Shown one piece after another: positions 14,944 to 23,358 of a DNA stretch of 60,228 bases; position 1 is the first letter of the stretch, and each line of letters begins with the position of its first letter. Made by a program: the position numbers and the translations under genes. The notes beneath the pieces were generated by a model that searched no databases, was not told the origin of the DNA, and saw only the letters and a list, made by a program, of their open reading frames with translations. Source of the stretch: a virus; the IMG/VR virus record IMGVR_UViG_3300017971_000310, positions 1 to 60,228 of that record. One strand, written 5' to 3'.

Positions 14944-16558
14944 ACGTCTTAATACGTCTCGCATATTACCTAGGCTAGCCAAATATTTGGCCGAACACAA
15001 TAATTGGACAGTCGGGGAGGAGCCCAGTACAGCAACAGATCTGAACTATTTTATTCCTTACATAACATGGCGTCAGCATTTTAATGGGTGGAAGAAAACT
15101 AAGCTAGCAGCATATTTTAGCCACTATGACATAAATAATAAAATGAAGGCTAAGTGGTGGCGGGAAGCGGCAGACGCCATGGATTTGTGTACCATAACAT
15201 CCAATCAATATAGGGAACTTTTGGATGCTAATAAGACAATATACGTCAGGCCCCCAGTGGAGGTCGATAGGTTCACAATAAATCCTTGGGGTAAGTCGCA
15301 AATGCCCATAGTCGGAGTGATGGGGTATGTATATGGGGATGGTCGCAAGGGGGAAGACTTAGTAGAGGAGCTACTTAAAACACCGATAGCCAATACAGTG
15401 GAATGGAGAGCTAGTGGTAGAGGCTGGCCAATTAAGACCGTCAGCTACTCATGGGAGGAATTACCCAAGTTTGTTCAGGGATTGGATGTATTATTGTGCC
15501 CATCTAAATTTGAAGGCGTGCCGATGCCGCCATTAGAGGCTTTGGCGTGTGGGGTAAAAATCGTAATCCCAATGGGTGTTGGGATGTTGGACGATCTGCC
15601 AGATATGCCGGGCATATATAGGTATGAGGCAGAGAATGTAGTCGATATGGCCCTTGCCCTAAAACGTGCATGTACTGGCACGGCCAATAGAGGGGATTTA
15701 CGTAACATAATCAAGGACACGTATACAGCGGCTACATGGTCGCAAGATCATAGAACAGGATTTGAGGAGCATTTTAGTAATGTGACAGTTGAAGCTAAGT
15801 TGCCAAAGTGGAAAGAGAGCTCTGGAGTCTATATAGTAGCGTTCGGGGAGCCCGCCAGAAAATGCGCCAACCTATGTATCGATTCTATACATAAACATAT
15901 GCCTGGCCTTCCAGTATGTTTAGCCGCCGCGGAACCACTGGGGCCAGAGGATGTATTTGTAAAACATAAGGACGCGGATATAGGGGGCCGTATAGCAAAA
16001 TTGTCCGCATACGCTTTAGCCCCCAAGGAATGGAATTATATACTGTATCTAGACGCGGATACCGAAGTTGTTGGTGATATAGGGTTTCTTTTTCAGGCGT
16101 TGCAGGATGGATGGGAATTCCTTATATGTAAGGATATGGACAAATATTCCACAGCGGTTATGATGAAACGCCCCGATAATAAAGACGAGTGTGAGGTGAC
16201 CTGGGATTTGTTAGGGGCACGAGAGGGCGCGCTACAGTATAATGGTGGAATGATGGGCTTTCGCCGCAACAAGAGAACTGCCAAGTTCTTTAATATGTGG
16301 AGAGAGGAATGGGAGCGTTGGGGCAAACGGGACCAGGGGGCCTTATTGCGGGCGTTATATAGACAGCCTTTGAGAATGTATGTATTAATGAACCAGTGGA
16401 ACGCATCAGATAGATATCCGTTGCCACCTGGCAATATAGCTATTATGCATCATAACGTAAAAGCTAGGCGCTGGGGTGGGATAGTCGATGGTAGATTAGA
16501 CTCAGCTATAGCATGGGGTAAGGTAGAAGAATGGGAGCGCCATCATGGATACAGATAA
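14921..16558 (+). CDS. Bifunctional glycosyltransferase: GT4-like plus GT8-like domains
   Basis: A 545-residue protein. Residues about 1-290 are a GT-B transferase, with 'IVGVMGYVYGDGRKGEDLVEEL' and 'GLDVLLCPSKFEGVPMPPLEALACG' carrying the E-x7-E donor site. Residues about 300-545 are a GT-A transferase with 'ILYLDADTEVVG' (DxD), 'LQYNGGMMGFRRN' and 'GKRDQGALLRALYRQ'. The second half resembles the separate transferase at 12763-13362. Such fusions usually add two sugars in sequence. The ATG overlaps the sulfotransferase stop region by 23 bases. Confidence 0.75.
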   Translation: MRVHIVCERLNTSRILPRLAKYLAEHNNWTVGEEPSTATDLNYFIPYITWRQHFNGWKKTKLAAYFSHYDINNKMKAKWWREAADAMDLCTITSNQYRELLDANKTIYVRPPVEVDRFTINPWGKSQMPIVGVMGYVYGDGRKGEDLVEELLKTPIANTVEWRASGRGWPIKTVSYSWEELPKFVQGLDVLLCPSKFEGVPMPPLEALACGVKIVIPMGVGMLDDLPDMPGIYRYEAENVVDMALALKRACTGTANRGDLRNIIKDTYTAATWSQDHRTGFEEHFSNVTVEAKLPKWKESSGVYIVAFGEPARKCANLCIDSIHKHMPGLPVCLAAAEPLGPEDVFVKHKDADIGGRIAKLSAYALAPKEWNYILYLDADTEVVGDIGFLFQALQDGWEFLICKDMDKYSTAVMMKRPDNKDECEVTWDLLGAREGALQYNGGMMGFRRNKRTAKFFNMWREEWERWGKRDQGALLRALYRQPLRMYVLMNQWNASDRYPLPPGNIAIMHHNVKARRWGGIVDGRLDSAIAWGKVEEWERHHGYR

Positions 16559-17168
16559 TAAACTAAAAGACAATCTTGTTAAAGAGCATCCAGAACTGGA
16601 GGAGATATTTCGCACAGTTAACAATCGAATTATTCGGTCTAAACGAGAGATATACGATTATCAGGCTGCGATGCTATACAAGTTGGCACTACCATATAAC
16701 TCAGAAGGTTGTAGGGCGTTAGAGATAGGATCTGCTTTTGGGTATTCTTGTTGGTTCATTGCCCATGCTATGTCAAACGCCAGGCGGATAACTACGTTGA
16801 ACCCAAAAGCCAAAGAATACCATCACACGGTTCGGGCGTTGTTACCGTTTGAGAACGTGCAGGTTATATGGATGCGGTCTTGGGATTATTTGAAATACTA
16901 CTCAAAGCCGGCATTTAATTTCATATTTGTGGATGGGGACCATGAGCAGGTTGCCAGGGACTTACCCTGGTTTAATCTCCTAAGACCGGGCGGGCTTATA
17001 TTGTTTCACGACTACGCGCCAGATGGTTCGGCTAGACCGGTCCCTACAGTGTACAATGTATTGAACGACGCCAAGCAACGGCTCAAGAGAGATTTTGATA
17101 TCTATATTGTGGATGACAATCAAGTGGGCATGGTAGGCTGGTATCGTCAAGAGGGGGAACAATTGTGA
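16545..17168 (+). CDS. SAM-dependent methyltransferase, family 24-like
   Basis: A 207-residue class I methyltransferase. 'CRALEIGSAFGYSCWFIA' is the glycine-rich SAM motif, 'FNFIFVDGDHEQVARDLPWF' the motif with Asp-Gly-Asp-His typical of family 24, and 'LRPGGLILFHDYAP' the following strand. These enzymes often methylate sugar hydroxyls. The context suggests methylation of the glycan made by neighbouring transferases. Confidence 0.75.
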   Translation: MDTDNKLKDNLVKEHPELEEIFRTVNNRIIRSKREIYDYQAAMLYKLALPYNSEGCRALEIGSAFGYSCWFIAHAMSNARRITTLNPKAKEYHHTVRALLPFENVQVIWMRSWDYLKYYSKPAFNFIFVDGDHEQVARDLPWFNLLRPGGLILFHDYAPDGSARPVPTVYNVLNDAKQRLKRDFDIYIVDDNQVGMVGWYRQEGEQL

Positions 17169-17611
17169 AGAGGCTCAATCTTGGCTGTGGCAAGGATGTT
17201 CGGGGGGATTGGATCAATCACGATATAAAACAGCACGACGCTGCTATAGATGTTGTATGGGACTTAAATAAGATACCCTGGCCCTGGGACGACAGCTCTG
17301 TAGATATGATCCACGCCATTAGCGTATTGGAGCACCTTAAGCTAACATTCATAGAATCCCTAGACGAGTGTTGGAGAATACTTAAGCCGGGAGGGGCACT
17401 TTACGTAAAGTTTCCCATCTACACTTCACCATTCATACATCATGACCCTACACATAGATGGTTCTGGGATGAGTCTACACCAAATTTTGTAGACCCGGCT
17501 ACGGATTTGGGCAAGCGATACAGTTATTATACGACTAGGAAATGGGAGACATTAGATAAGAAGGTTACGGATAAAAATTGCTGGATCACATTGAGACCAC
17601 TTAAGAAATGA
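17165..17611 (+). CDS. SAM-dependent methyltransferase, type 11-like
   Basis: A 148-residue, small class I methyltransferase. 'RLNLGCGKDVRGDWINHDI' is motif I, 'SVDMIHAISVLEHL' the acidic strand, and 'CWRILKPGGALYVKFP' the characteristic PGG turn. GTG 17165 overlaps the previous stop and the end overlaps the next ATG, so it is translationally coupled. Probably another glycan-modifying step. Confidence 0.75.
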   Translation: MKRLNLGCGKDVRGDWINHDIKQHDAAIDVVWDLNKIPWPWDDSSVDMIHAISVLEHLKLTFIESLDECWRILKPGGALYVKFPIYTSPFIHHDPTHRWFWDESTPNFVDPATDLGKRYSYYTTRKWETLDKKVTDKNCWITLRPLKK

Positions 17612-18471
17612 AGGTAGCATTAATACACAGGGAGGGACCTAGGGGAATAAATCGTTCTGTCGGATGGTGGGCGTACGATGTACCAGAGTTTGAGGTAACA
17701 CATTTCCCGGTTCCCAAGTATTCCAGACATAGTAAGAGTGAGTTCAAAGAGTTTGATATCATAATACAGGAGGATCACAAAACAAAAATAACATGGAGGG
17801 ATGACACGGATAGGCCGCCAAGATGCTATCATATTGTGGATTCGTTTAAGAGAGATCAATATCTAGACAGGCGGTATTATGCTACTGGAGCAGATTTATT
17901 ATTGGTGGATTGTGACAGTATAAAGCGGTTCAGAGATATTGCCCCAGTCAGGAGATTCAACTATTGTGTCAATGTAGAAAAGTTTTATGATATGGGTCTA
18001 GAGAGGGATATAGATATCGGATGGTATTATCGACCTAATTTTCCAGAACGTGGGGAGTTGGACCTATGGTTGAAAGGCTTTTGTAAGGAACATAATTGGG
18101 TATATAGTTCAGGGAAGCGTGTCAAAGGCAATTATGTAGAGTATCTAAACAGGACAAAGATATCTATAAATTTATGTAGATTTGACACTATGAGAACACA
18201 TAGGGTATTCGATTCCATGGCTTGTGGGTGTTGTTTGGTTACATCCCCAATTGCGTTTATAGCTGGGGAAGAACGGGAGGAAAATAAGCACTATCTAGTG
18301 TTCAGGAATTATGACCTATTAGCCAAGCATTTGATGTGGTTAATGGAGGGTAATTGGAAGGGCATAGCCGAGGCAGGAAAGGCTCTGGTGGACACATATC
18401 ATACATGGGATGTTCGGGCTAAAGAGCTTTATACTACACTGGTGAAGGAGTTTCCATGGCTAGGATCCTAA
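17608..18471 (+). CDS. Glycosyltransferase, CgeB/GT4-like
   Basis: A 287-residue protein with a GT-B C-terminal domain. 'IGWYYRPNFPERGELDLWLKGF' and 'YLNRTKISINLCRFDTMRTHRVFDSMACGCCLVTS' resemble the C-terminal domain of CgeB-type glycosyltransferases, where an N-terminal domain prepares the acceptor. Its last bases overlap the epimerase gene. The donor sugar is unknown. Confidence 0.65.
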   Translation: MKVALIHREGPRGINRSVGWWAYDVPEFEVTHFPVPKYSRHSKSEFKEFDIIIQEDHKTKITWRDDTDRPPRCYHIVDSFKRDQYLDRRYYATGADLLLVDCDSIKRFRDIAPVRRFNYCVNVEKFYDMGLERDIDIGWYYRPNFPERGELDLWLKGFCKEHNWVYSSGKRVKGNYVEYLNRTKISINLCRFDTMRTHRVFDSMACGCCLVTSPIAFIAGEEREENKHYLVFRNYDLLAKHLMWLMEGNWKGIAEAGKALVDTYHTWDVRAKELYTTLVKEFPWLGS

Positions 18472-19352
18472 TAACTGGTGGCGGTGGGTTCATAGGTGTA
18501 CATCTAGCAAACTGGTTCATTCGGTCCGGTCATCAGGTATTTGTCGTAGATGATTGCTCTAAATGGGGGGATCTATCGTTTAGATACCTGGAGGGATGTA
18601 CGCTGGTACAGGGTAGTATCTTAGACGATAGGGTTTATGGCTGGTTTCCACGTCCAAGCATAATATATCATCTAGCTGTGATACCTATAGGGCAGGCCGA
18701 AGATGAACCGTTGCGTAGCATACAGGTGAATATTGCCGGTACAATGAAGGTGGCTAATTATGCACAGCGTGTAAAGGCAGATGGGCTAGTCTATGTGTCA
18801 TCGGCTAGTATCTACGGAAATGGTCCTATTCCTAGCACAGAATATAGCGAGCCACATGTAGGGTGCATCTACGCTGCGGAGAAACTGATAGGTGAGAATA
18901 TATGTCTTAGCGCACGTTTACCTGTTACTATATTTAGATTGACTAATACGTATGGACCAGATATTGATGGGCATAAGATACGTCATAGGGGCAGTATAGG
19001 CAGAATAATTTACGCCCTATACGATGGTGGACCGTTTGCACTATTTGGGGATGGTTCACATACTAGGGATTACGTCTATATAGATGATGTAGTTAATGCC
19101 CTGGTTCGGGTGGATGGTAATGGTATATATAATGTAGGGACTGGAATAGAAACCACCTCCGCTAGATTAGTAGAGCTAATAGGAAATATAATGGGTAAGG
19201 ATGTACATATACGGCAGGCTCCCTTGCGAAGGATTGATTACATAAAACGCAGGGCGTTGGATATTAGTAGAATTAGGCGAGATTTGAATTGGGAGCCTAC
19301 GGTAGACCTAGAGACTGGGCTAGCTAGATGTGTTGCTAGTATGGAGGAATAG
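18456..19352 (+). CDS. NAD-dependent sugar epimerase/dehydratase (extended SDR)
   Basis: A 298-residue protein. 'ILITGGGGFIGVHLANWF' is the NAD(P)-binding GxxGxxG motif. Ser115-118 in 'YVSSASIYG' and Tyr139/Lys143 in 'CIYAAEK' form the SDR catalytic set. 'RLTNTYGPD' and 'DYVYIDDVVNAL' complete the nucleotide-sugar epimerase pattern. It probably converts a nucleotide sugar (UDP-, GDP- or dTDP-linked). It is the last gene of the glycan cassette. Confidence 0.85.
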   Translation: MARILITGGGGFIGVHLANWFIRSGHQVFVVDDCSKWGDLSFRYLEGCTLVQGSILDDRVYGWFPRPSIIYHLAVIPIGQAEDEPLRSIQVNIAGTMKVANYAQRVKADGLVYVSSASIYGNGPIPSTEYSEPHVGCIYAAEKLIGENICLSARLPVTIFRLTNTYGPDIDGHKIRHRGSIGRIIYALYDGGPFALFGDGSHTRDYVYIDDVVNALVRVDGNGIYNVGTGIETTSARLVELIGNIMGKDVHIRQAPLRRIDYIKRRALDISRIRRDLNWEPTVDLETGLARCVASMEE

Positions 19353-19353
19353 T

Positions 19354-20031
19354 ATGGCATATGCCACATTCACAGAATTTAAGGAGCATACAACTCTACG
19401 AGATACAAGTGGTGATAATCAGGCCAGTGTAGAAAGACTATTGGATGCGGCTAGTAGAAATATAGATCGTTTCTGTAATCGTCCAGATGGGTTCGAGGCA
19501 GATAGTTCGGCCAGTGCCAGAACATACGCTGGGTCCGGTACGCCCTATCAACGTATAGACGAGTGTATAGAAATAACTCTAATAGCAGTTAAGGATTCAG
19601 CCACAGACGATAGCTATACTAGCTGGGGGGATGATGATTGGGTAGCGTATACAGGTGATCCAAGACGTCCAGATTTTAATAGATTACCCTATACCGGAAT
19701 AATGGTCGATCCTACTGGGGGTGAGAGTGTATTCACCAGTGGGAAATTCACCACAAGAGCCGGATTTAGGCCAACAACAGAGGTATACAGAGGTGTGCCT
19801 ACGGTACAGGTTACGGCTAAATGGGGATATAGCGAAGATATACCCGAAGACATAAAAATGGCCTGTATAATGCAGGCAGCTAGGTGGTTCAAACGTATGC
19901 AAGGGAATATGGCGGATGCTGTAGCCAGCGGAGACTTTGGTATGATGATGTATGTCCAACAGCTAGATCCGGATATACAACAGCTATTAATTGCTGGACG
20001 GTATGTAAGGCCGGCAGTAGGGCTAACGTGA
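19354..20031 (+). CDS. Head-tail connector protein (gp6-like)
   Basis: A protein of 225 residues. ATG 19354 is chosen because GGAGG lies seven bases upstream. 'SVERLLDAASRNIDRFCNRP' at the N-terminus and 'EDIPEDIKMACIMQAARWFKR' near the C-terminus are typical of the helical HK97 gp6-like adaptor that docks below the portal. It resumes the virion operon after the glycan cassette. Confidence 0.7.
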   Translation: MAYATFTEFKEHTTLRDTSGDNQASVERLLDAASRNIDRFCNRPDGFEADSSASARTYAGSGTPYQRIDECIEITLIAVKDSATDDSYTSWGDDDWVAYTGDPRRPDFNRLPYTGIMVDPTGGESVFTSGKFTTRAGFRPTTEVYRGVPTVQVTAKWGYSEDIPEDIKMACIMQAARWFKRMQGNMADAVASGDFGMMMYVQQLDPDIQQLLIAGRYVRPAVGLT

Positions 20032-21566
20032 CAGGTATTAGGGTAGAAATACAGGGGCTGAAGGAAGCTCAAGCTAAGATGGAGCAGGTAGCCAGGGATG
20101 TCCATGGTACTCCTATGGTAGACGCCATGAAGCAGGCTACATTGCTAGTAGAGGGGGATGCCAAACGAAATGCCCCTGTGGACACAGGAAGATTACGGGC
20201 CAGTATAATGCCGGAGGTTCGGGTAGCTGGGGTATTTAATAGGACTGTTCAGGGTGTGGTGGGTAGCAATGTCCAATATGCGTGTATCTTTAATGCACAC
20301 ACTAATATAATCACTAAGAGTGGGGGTAAAACTATTGGACAAATAGAAGTAGGGGATTATGTTTTATCTCAGGATGGGCTATATCACAAGGTAGTAGCCA
20401 AGAATATATTCCCTGCCACGGAGAAACCGGAGCTAATAGATATAGAAGCATATTGGCGGGCGGGCCATAATCATAATATTACATTGACTATAGATCATAA
20501 AGTATTAGTGTATAGAAATGGTAGAAATAAGTGGGTTGAGGCTGGGGAATTAGAGATAGGAGATCAGTTATATCAACGTAAGAAGATAGCACACAATAAG
20601 GGTAAATCAAAGTATTCCTCCCGTATATGCATAAATTGTGGCAAAGAATATGAACGCGGGCATGGCGAGGGGAAAACTATGGGAATAAAATATTGTTCCC
20701 ACGAATGTAGATATGAGCATTGGGCCGCTGGCAATAACCCACATATAGGCAGGAAAAGGGCGGCGTCTACAAGAAAGAAAATTAGTGAACGAATTAGGGA
20801 ACGGATACAAAACGATCCTCAATCACGGTTAAATTGTATATTAGCACGCAGGGGATTTGTAACATCACACGAACAAGAAATTAAAGATTGGTTAGACGAT
20901 ATGAATGCTGAATATAAATTCCAAGAACCTATAGGAAAACACGTCGTTGACTTTTATGTACCCTCAATAAATACTATATTTGAGGCCGATGGAGCATATT
21001 GGCACCAGGATCAGCAGAAAGATATAGATCGGGACAAGAAATTACTTAGCAGCATCCCGGAGGCTTGTATATTTCACATACACTTCTATGATAATAGATT
21101 TAGCCCAGAGTTAAATACTTGTCCTATTGATAATGTGTATTATGTCCCTGTAAATCCTGGAATGTCTAGCTTCACCAATCTAGATGTTCTATGTGCGAGT
21201 GAGGTAGTAGCTTTGAGAAGATGGATATATGTAAGGCCACCAGGTAAGTGGGGGGCTAAGGTAGCAAAACTGTATGACCTATCGGTTGAAGGAATGCATT
21301 CTTTCTTTGCTAATGGGTTATTGGTATCAAACAGTCATGTTGAAATGGGAACTGGACCTGCTATTGGCAATTCAGCCTACTCCCCGCCCGCCACCAATGT
21401 GGCTGGCTGGGCACATAGGCATGGGATATCTGCCTATACTGTAGTAGAGGCTATCCGTAGGAAGGGGACTAAAGCTTACAGATACTTACAAAGGGCCGTA
21501 GAAGATAATGCCGATAGAATACAAAGTATTCTGGCAGGGGCGTTGGATAAGATAGCAGACAAATGA
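20028..21566 (+). CDS. HK97 gp10-like tail completion protein containing an intein
   Basis: A precursor of 512 residues from GTG 20028 (GTGA overlap). The N-extein (85 residues) and C-extein (77 residues) together give 162 residues, the usual size of gp10-like proteins that seal the head-tail joint. 'DAKRNAPVDTGRLRASI' and, once spliced, 'YA|SHVEMGTGPAIG' are family signatures. A 350-residue intein interrupts exactly this conserved site. If splicing fails, the product would not work. Assignment of host protein and intein is strong; activity is not tested. Confidence 0.85.
   Translation: MTGIRVEIQGLKEAQAKMEQVARDVHGTPMVDAMKQATLLVEGDAKRNAPVDTGRLRASIMPEVRVAGVFNRTVQGVVGSNVQYACIFNAHTNIITKSGGKTIGQIEVGDYVLSQDGLYHKVVAKNIFPATEKPELIDIEAYWRAGHNHNITLTIDHKVLVYRNGRNKWVEAGELEIGDQLYQRKKIAHNKGKSKYSSRICINCGKEYERGHGEGKTMGIKYCSHECRYEHWAAGNNPHIGRKRAASTRKKISERIRERIQNDPQSRLNCILARRGFVTSHEQEIKDWLDDMNAEYKFQEPIGKHVVDFYVPSINTIFEADGAYWHQDQQKDIDRDKKLLSSIPEACIFHIHFYDNRFSPELNTCPIDNVYYVPVNPGMSSFTNLDVLCASEVVALRRWIYVRPPGKWGAKVAKLYDLSVEGMHSFFANGLLVSNSHVEMGTGPAIGNSAYSPPATNVAGWAHRHGISAYTVVEAIRRKGTKAYRYLQRAVEDNADRIQSILAGALDKIADK
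20283..21332 (+). mobile_element. Intein with NUMOD3-like and EDxHD (Vsr-like) homing endonuclease
   Basis: The intein starts at Cys1 ('CIFNAHTNIITKSGGKTIG', block A) and has block B 'NITLTIDHKVLVY'. It ends in 'HSFFANGLLVSN', followed by extein Ser. The penultimate residue is Ser where His is normal. Inserted between the Hint halves are a CxxC...CxxxC zinc finger (about precursor residues 199-235), a NUMOD3-like segment 'NNPHIGRKRAASTRKKISER' and a Vsr-like nuclease core. The core has Glu319, Asp321 and His326 in 'FEADGAYWH' and a downstream Asp-rich helix. This is the EDxHD class of homing endonuclease. Confidence 0.85.
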
Positions 21567-22033
21567 CTACATATAACCTGAGCGATATAATCGATTCTAT
21601 TGAAGAAGCTTTAAGTGTGGCGGCCTCCTTAAATGCGTCACAGTCCTACGACGAGTTAACAGAGGCTATAATGGACCCACCCACATTACAGGTATATCCA
21701 GACGAAGGTGGGGCCAGTGAGTATTCCGACACGGATAGAATAACATTAGGTAATAGAACAACCAGCAAAAAGCATAGTGTCAAGGTCTATACAATCTTCG
21801 TTGATTTATTAGCCAAACAGCGGGCCAATATCGGAGAGGATATGAAAACCCTGGTGGATTGTATAGACGAGATAGAGGACATACTAGATACCCAGGATTA
21901 TCCGGTGTTCGATAACGATAACATTATATCGTTTAGTTGGGAGCCTTGGCGTAGGGTATTGTATACGTATTCCAATATAGATTATGTGGGGGCACGGTTC
22001 ACATTAACTGTTAGGTGTGGGAGGACTGAATGA
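21563..22033 (+). CDS. Putative tail terminator or completion protein
   Basis: A 156-residue protein overlapping both neighbours by four bases. 'LQVYPDEGGASEYSDTDRITLGN' followed by 'HSVKVYTIFVDLLAKQRANIGEDMKTLVDCIDEIEDIL' resembles the alpha/beta tail terminator proteins that follow gp10-like genes in siphophages. Placement immediately before the tail tube genes supports this. Sequence motifs in this family are weak. Confidence 0.5.
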   Translation: MTTYNLSDIIDSIEEALSVAASLNASQSYDELTEAIMDPPTLQVYPDEGGASEYSDTDRITLGNRTTSKKHSVKVYTIFVDLLAKQRANIGEDMKTLVDCIDEIEDILDTQDYPVFDNDNIISFSWEPWRRVLYTYSNIDYVGARFTLTVRCGRTE

Positions 22034-22386
22034 TATTATATAGAATACTGAAACCATTATCCACTGGGGAGTTGCCTGGAATGATCGTACCAGGCAATAG
22101 ATTTAAGGGGCATATAGCTAAGGCGCTGATAGCAAACACAGCTATTGCCGAAGTTCACGGGCCTCCTCTTGTAGAGATACCAGGGTGGAAAACAAGATCA
22201 AAGCGGTTAGAGAAAGTGGATGTGTATACAGCAATAGAGTTTCTAAATATAGATAACGATGTAATAAGTGAGCTGTTCAACCATAGATCTAAGCGTACAG
22301 TTAAACAGTGGAAAGCAGAGGTGGAAGATTGGCTGATTGTAGAGATAGCAAGGGCACGGCCCGTCAAGCGTCGGATGGGCACGTGA
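22030..22386 (+). CDS. Hypothetical tail-region protein
   Basis: A 118-residue protein with a basic C-terminus (ARARPVKRRMGT). 'LKPLSTGELPGMIVPGNRF' at the N-terminus is a short beta-domain and the remainder is helical. It overlaps the previous gene by four bases. No family recognised; the position between the tail terminator and tube genes suggests a role in tail assembly. Confidence 0.55.
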   Translation: MILYRILKPLSTGELPGMIVPGNRFKGHIAKALIANTAIAEVHGPPLVEIPGWKTRSKRLEKVDVYTAIEFLNIDNDVISELFNHRSKRTVKQWKAEVEDWLIVEIARARPVKRRMGT

Positions 22387-22422
22387 AAGTAATCATAATC
22401 TTATAGTTAATAGGAGGAAATA

Positions 22423-22890
22423 ATGGCACAAACTACAAATCAAGTCCCAATGGCGTGCGGGAAACTAGAGATCAGTGTAGACGACTGCGTATCGTGGACG
22501 GATATCAGTGGTGAGGCTCAGAGTATTAGTGGTACTGAGCAGACCGTCATGAGCGGTGAGGCTTACACGTTCTCAGGCGATACGGCATTGCCAGGCGGCG
22601 GTAAACGAGAGCCGATGGAGCTGGAGGTTGTTATTGTCTATACAGAGGCAGATGATGAGGCGTATCAGTTGGTACGTAACGCCTTTGAGGAGGCCGGCAC
22701 TTGTGGCGGTGAGATATGTTTGCGGTGGTCGCCACGTGGCGGCTCTGCCGGACATGAGCAATTAACCACAGGGTCTGGGCAGCTAACAAGCTTTACATAT
22801 CCAGCTATGGATGCCAGCGCTGGTGGACCAATTATGGTTGGATTCACTGTTAAGGTCGGCTCCATCACAACTACAATCGTAGCATCATAA
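22423..22890 (+). CDS. Major tail (tube) protein
   Basis: A 155-residue protein with a strong AGGAGG ribosome-binding site. 'ACGKLEISVDDCVSWTDISGEAQSISG' at the N-terminus and the beta-rich, Thr/Gly-rich sequence fit a phage tail tube subunit. It precedes the two tail assembly chaperone frames, the standard order. A weakly similar N-terminus occurs in the frameshifted gene at 43827-44050. Confidence 0.7.
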   Translation: MAQTTNQVPMACGKLEISVDDCVSWTDISGEAQSISGTEQTVMSGEAYTFSGDTALPGGGKREPMELEVVIVYTEADDEAYQLVRNAFEEAGTCGGEICLRWSPRGGSAGHEQLTTGSGQLTSFTYPAMDASAGGPIMVGFTVKVGSITTTIVAS

Positions 22891-22906
22891 TATATAGGAG
22901 GGATTG

Positions 22907-23152
22907 ATGGCACAGGAGATTAGGGTTAATCTAGATTCAATGACGCTAGGTGATCTGGAGAAGCTGGAGTCGGACAGCTTTACTGACATGTTGAAGGTAT
23001 TCGATCACGTTGTCTACCTGGAGGGTATTCCCGAAGAGGAACAGGAGGAGGCCCTTAGAAATATGAAGTGGACAGCCATATCAGATATAGCGGATGCTAT
23101 CCGTGAAGCTGTTGAGGAGGCCACTAATCCCAAAGAAGGCGGAAAAAACTAG
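22907..23152 (+). CDS. Tail assembly chaperone, G-like frame
   Basis: An 81-residue acidic, helical protein. ATG 22907 has AGGAGGG upstream. Position and size match the lambda G-type chaperone that coats the tape measure during tail assembly. It ends with Lys-Asn codons that are part of the slippery sequence A AAA AAC (23143-23149), followed directly by the stop TAG. Confidence 0.8.
   Translation: MAQEIRVNLDSMTLGDLEKLESDSFTDMLKVFDHVVYLEGIPEEEQEEALRNMKWTAISDIADAIREAVEEATNPKEGGKN
23143..23149 (+). promoter_or_regulatory. Programmed -1 frameshift site A AAA AAC
   Basis: The heptamer fits X XXY YYZ in the reading frame of the G-like gene, and the zero-frame stop TAG follows at 23150-23152. Slipping back one base joins the downstream open frame, which overlaps without any stop. 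This is the classic arrangement for making a G-T fusion in long-tailed phages. Confidence 0.85.
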
Positions 23153-23358
23153 CCTTGCGGCTGGCCAGCTTCCTATGGGCGGGGGCTGGCCGGCCGCCAA
23201 AAGAATACGTAGAGTATCGAATACGGATGCTGTATAACCTTCCACCTGGGGTGGTCTTAGTGGGGCAAGACTTCCTGACAGCATTAAGGGACTTACGGTG
23301 TAAGGGTATGGAGCTCCAAGTACAGGCACAACGGCAAAAGATGAGGTCTCGTGGCTAG
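23149..23358 (+). CDS. Tail assembly chaperone, T-like extension made by -1 frameshift
   Basis: After the -1 shift, translation reads LALRLASFLWAG... to the stop at 23358, adding 69 residues to the G-like protein (about 150 in total). The basic sequence (LQVQAQRQKMRSRG) contrasts with the acidic G part, as expected for the part that contacts tail tube subunits. It has no convincing start of its own, which supports production only as a fusion. It overlaps the tape measure start by eight bases. Confidence 0.8.
   Translation, partial: LALRLASFLWAGAGRPPKEYVEYRIRMLYNLPPGVVLVGQDFLTALRDLRCKGMELQVQAQRQKMRSRG

Noticed and set aside
19884-20027. Extra 48 N-terminal codons for the intein-containing connector
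   Set aside because: They overlap the preceding connector gene; GTG 20028 with GTGA coupling gives the normal family N-terminus.
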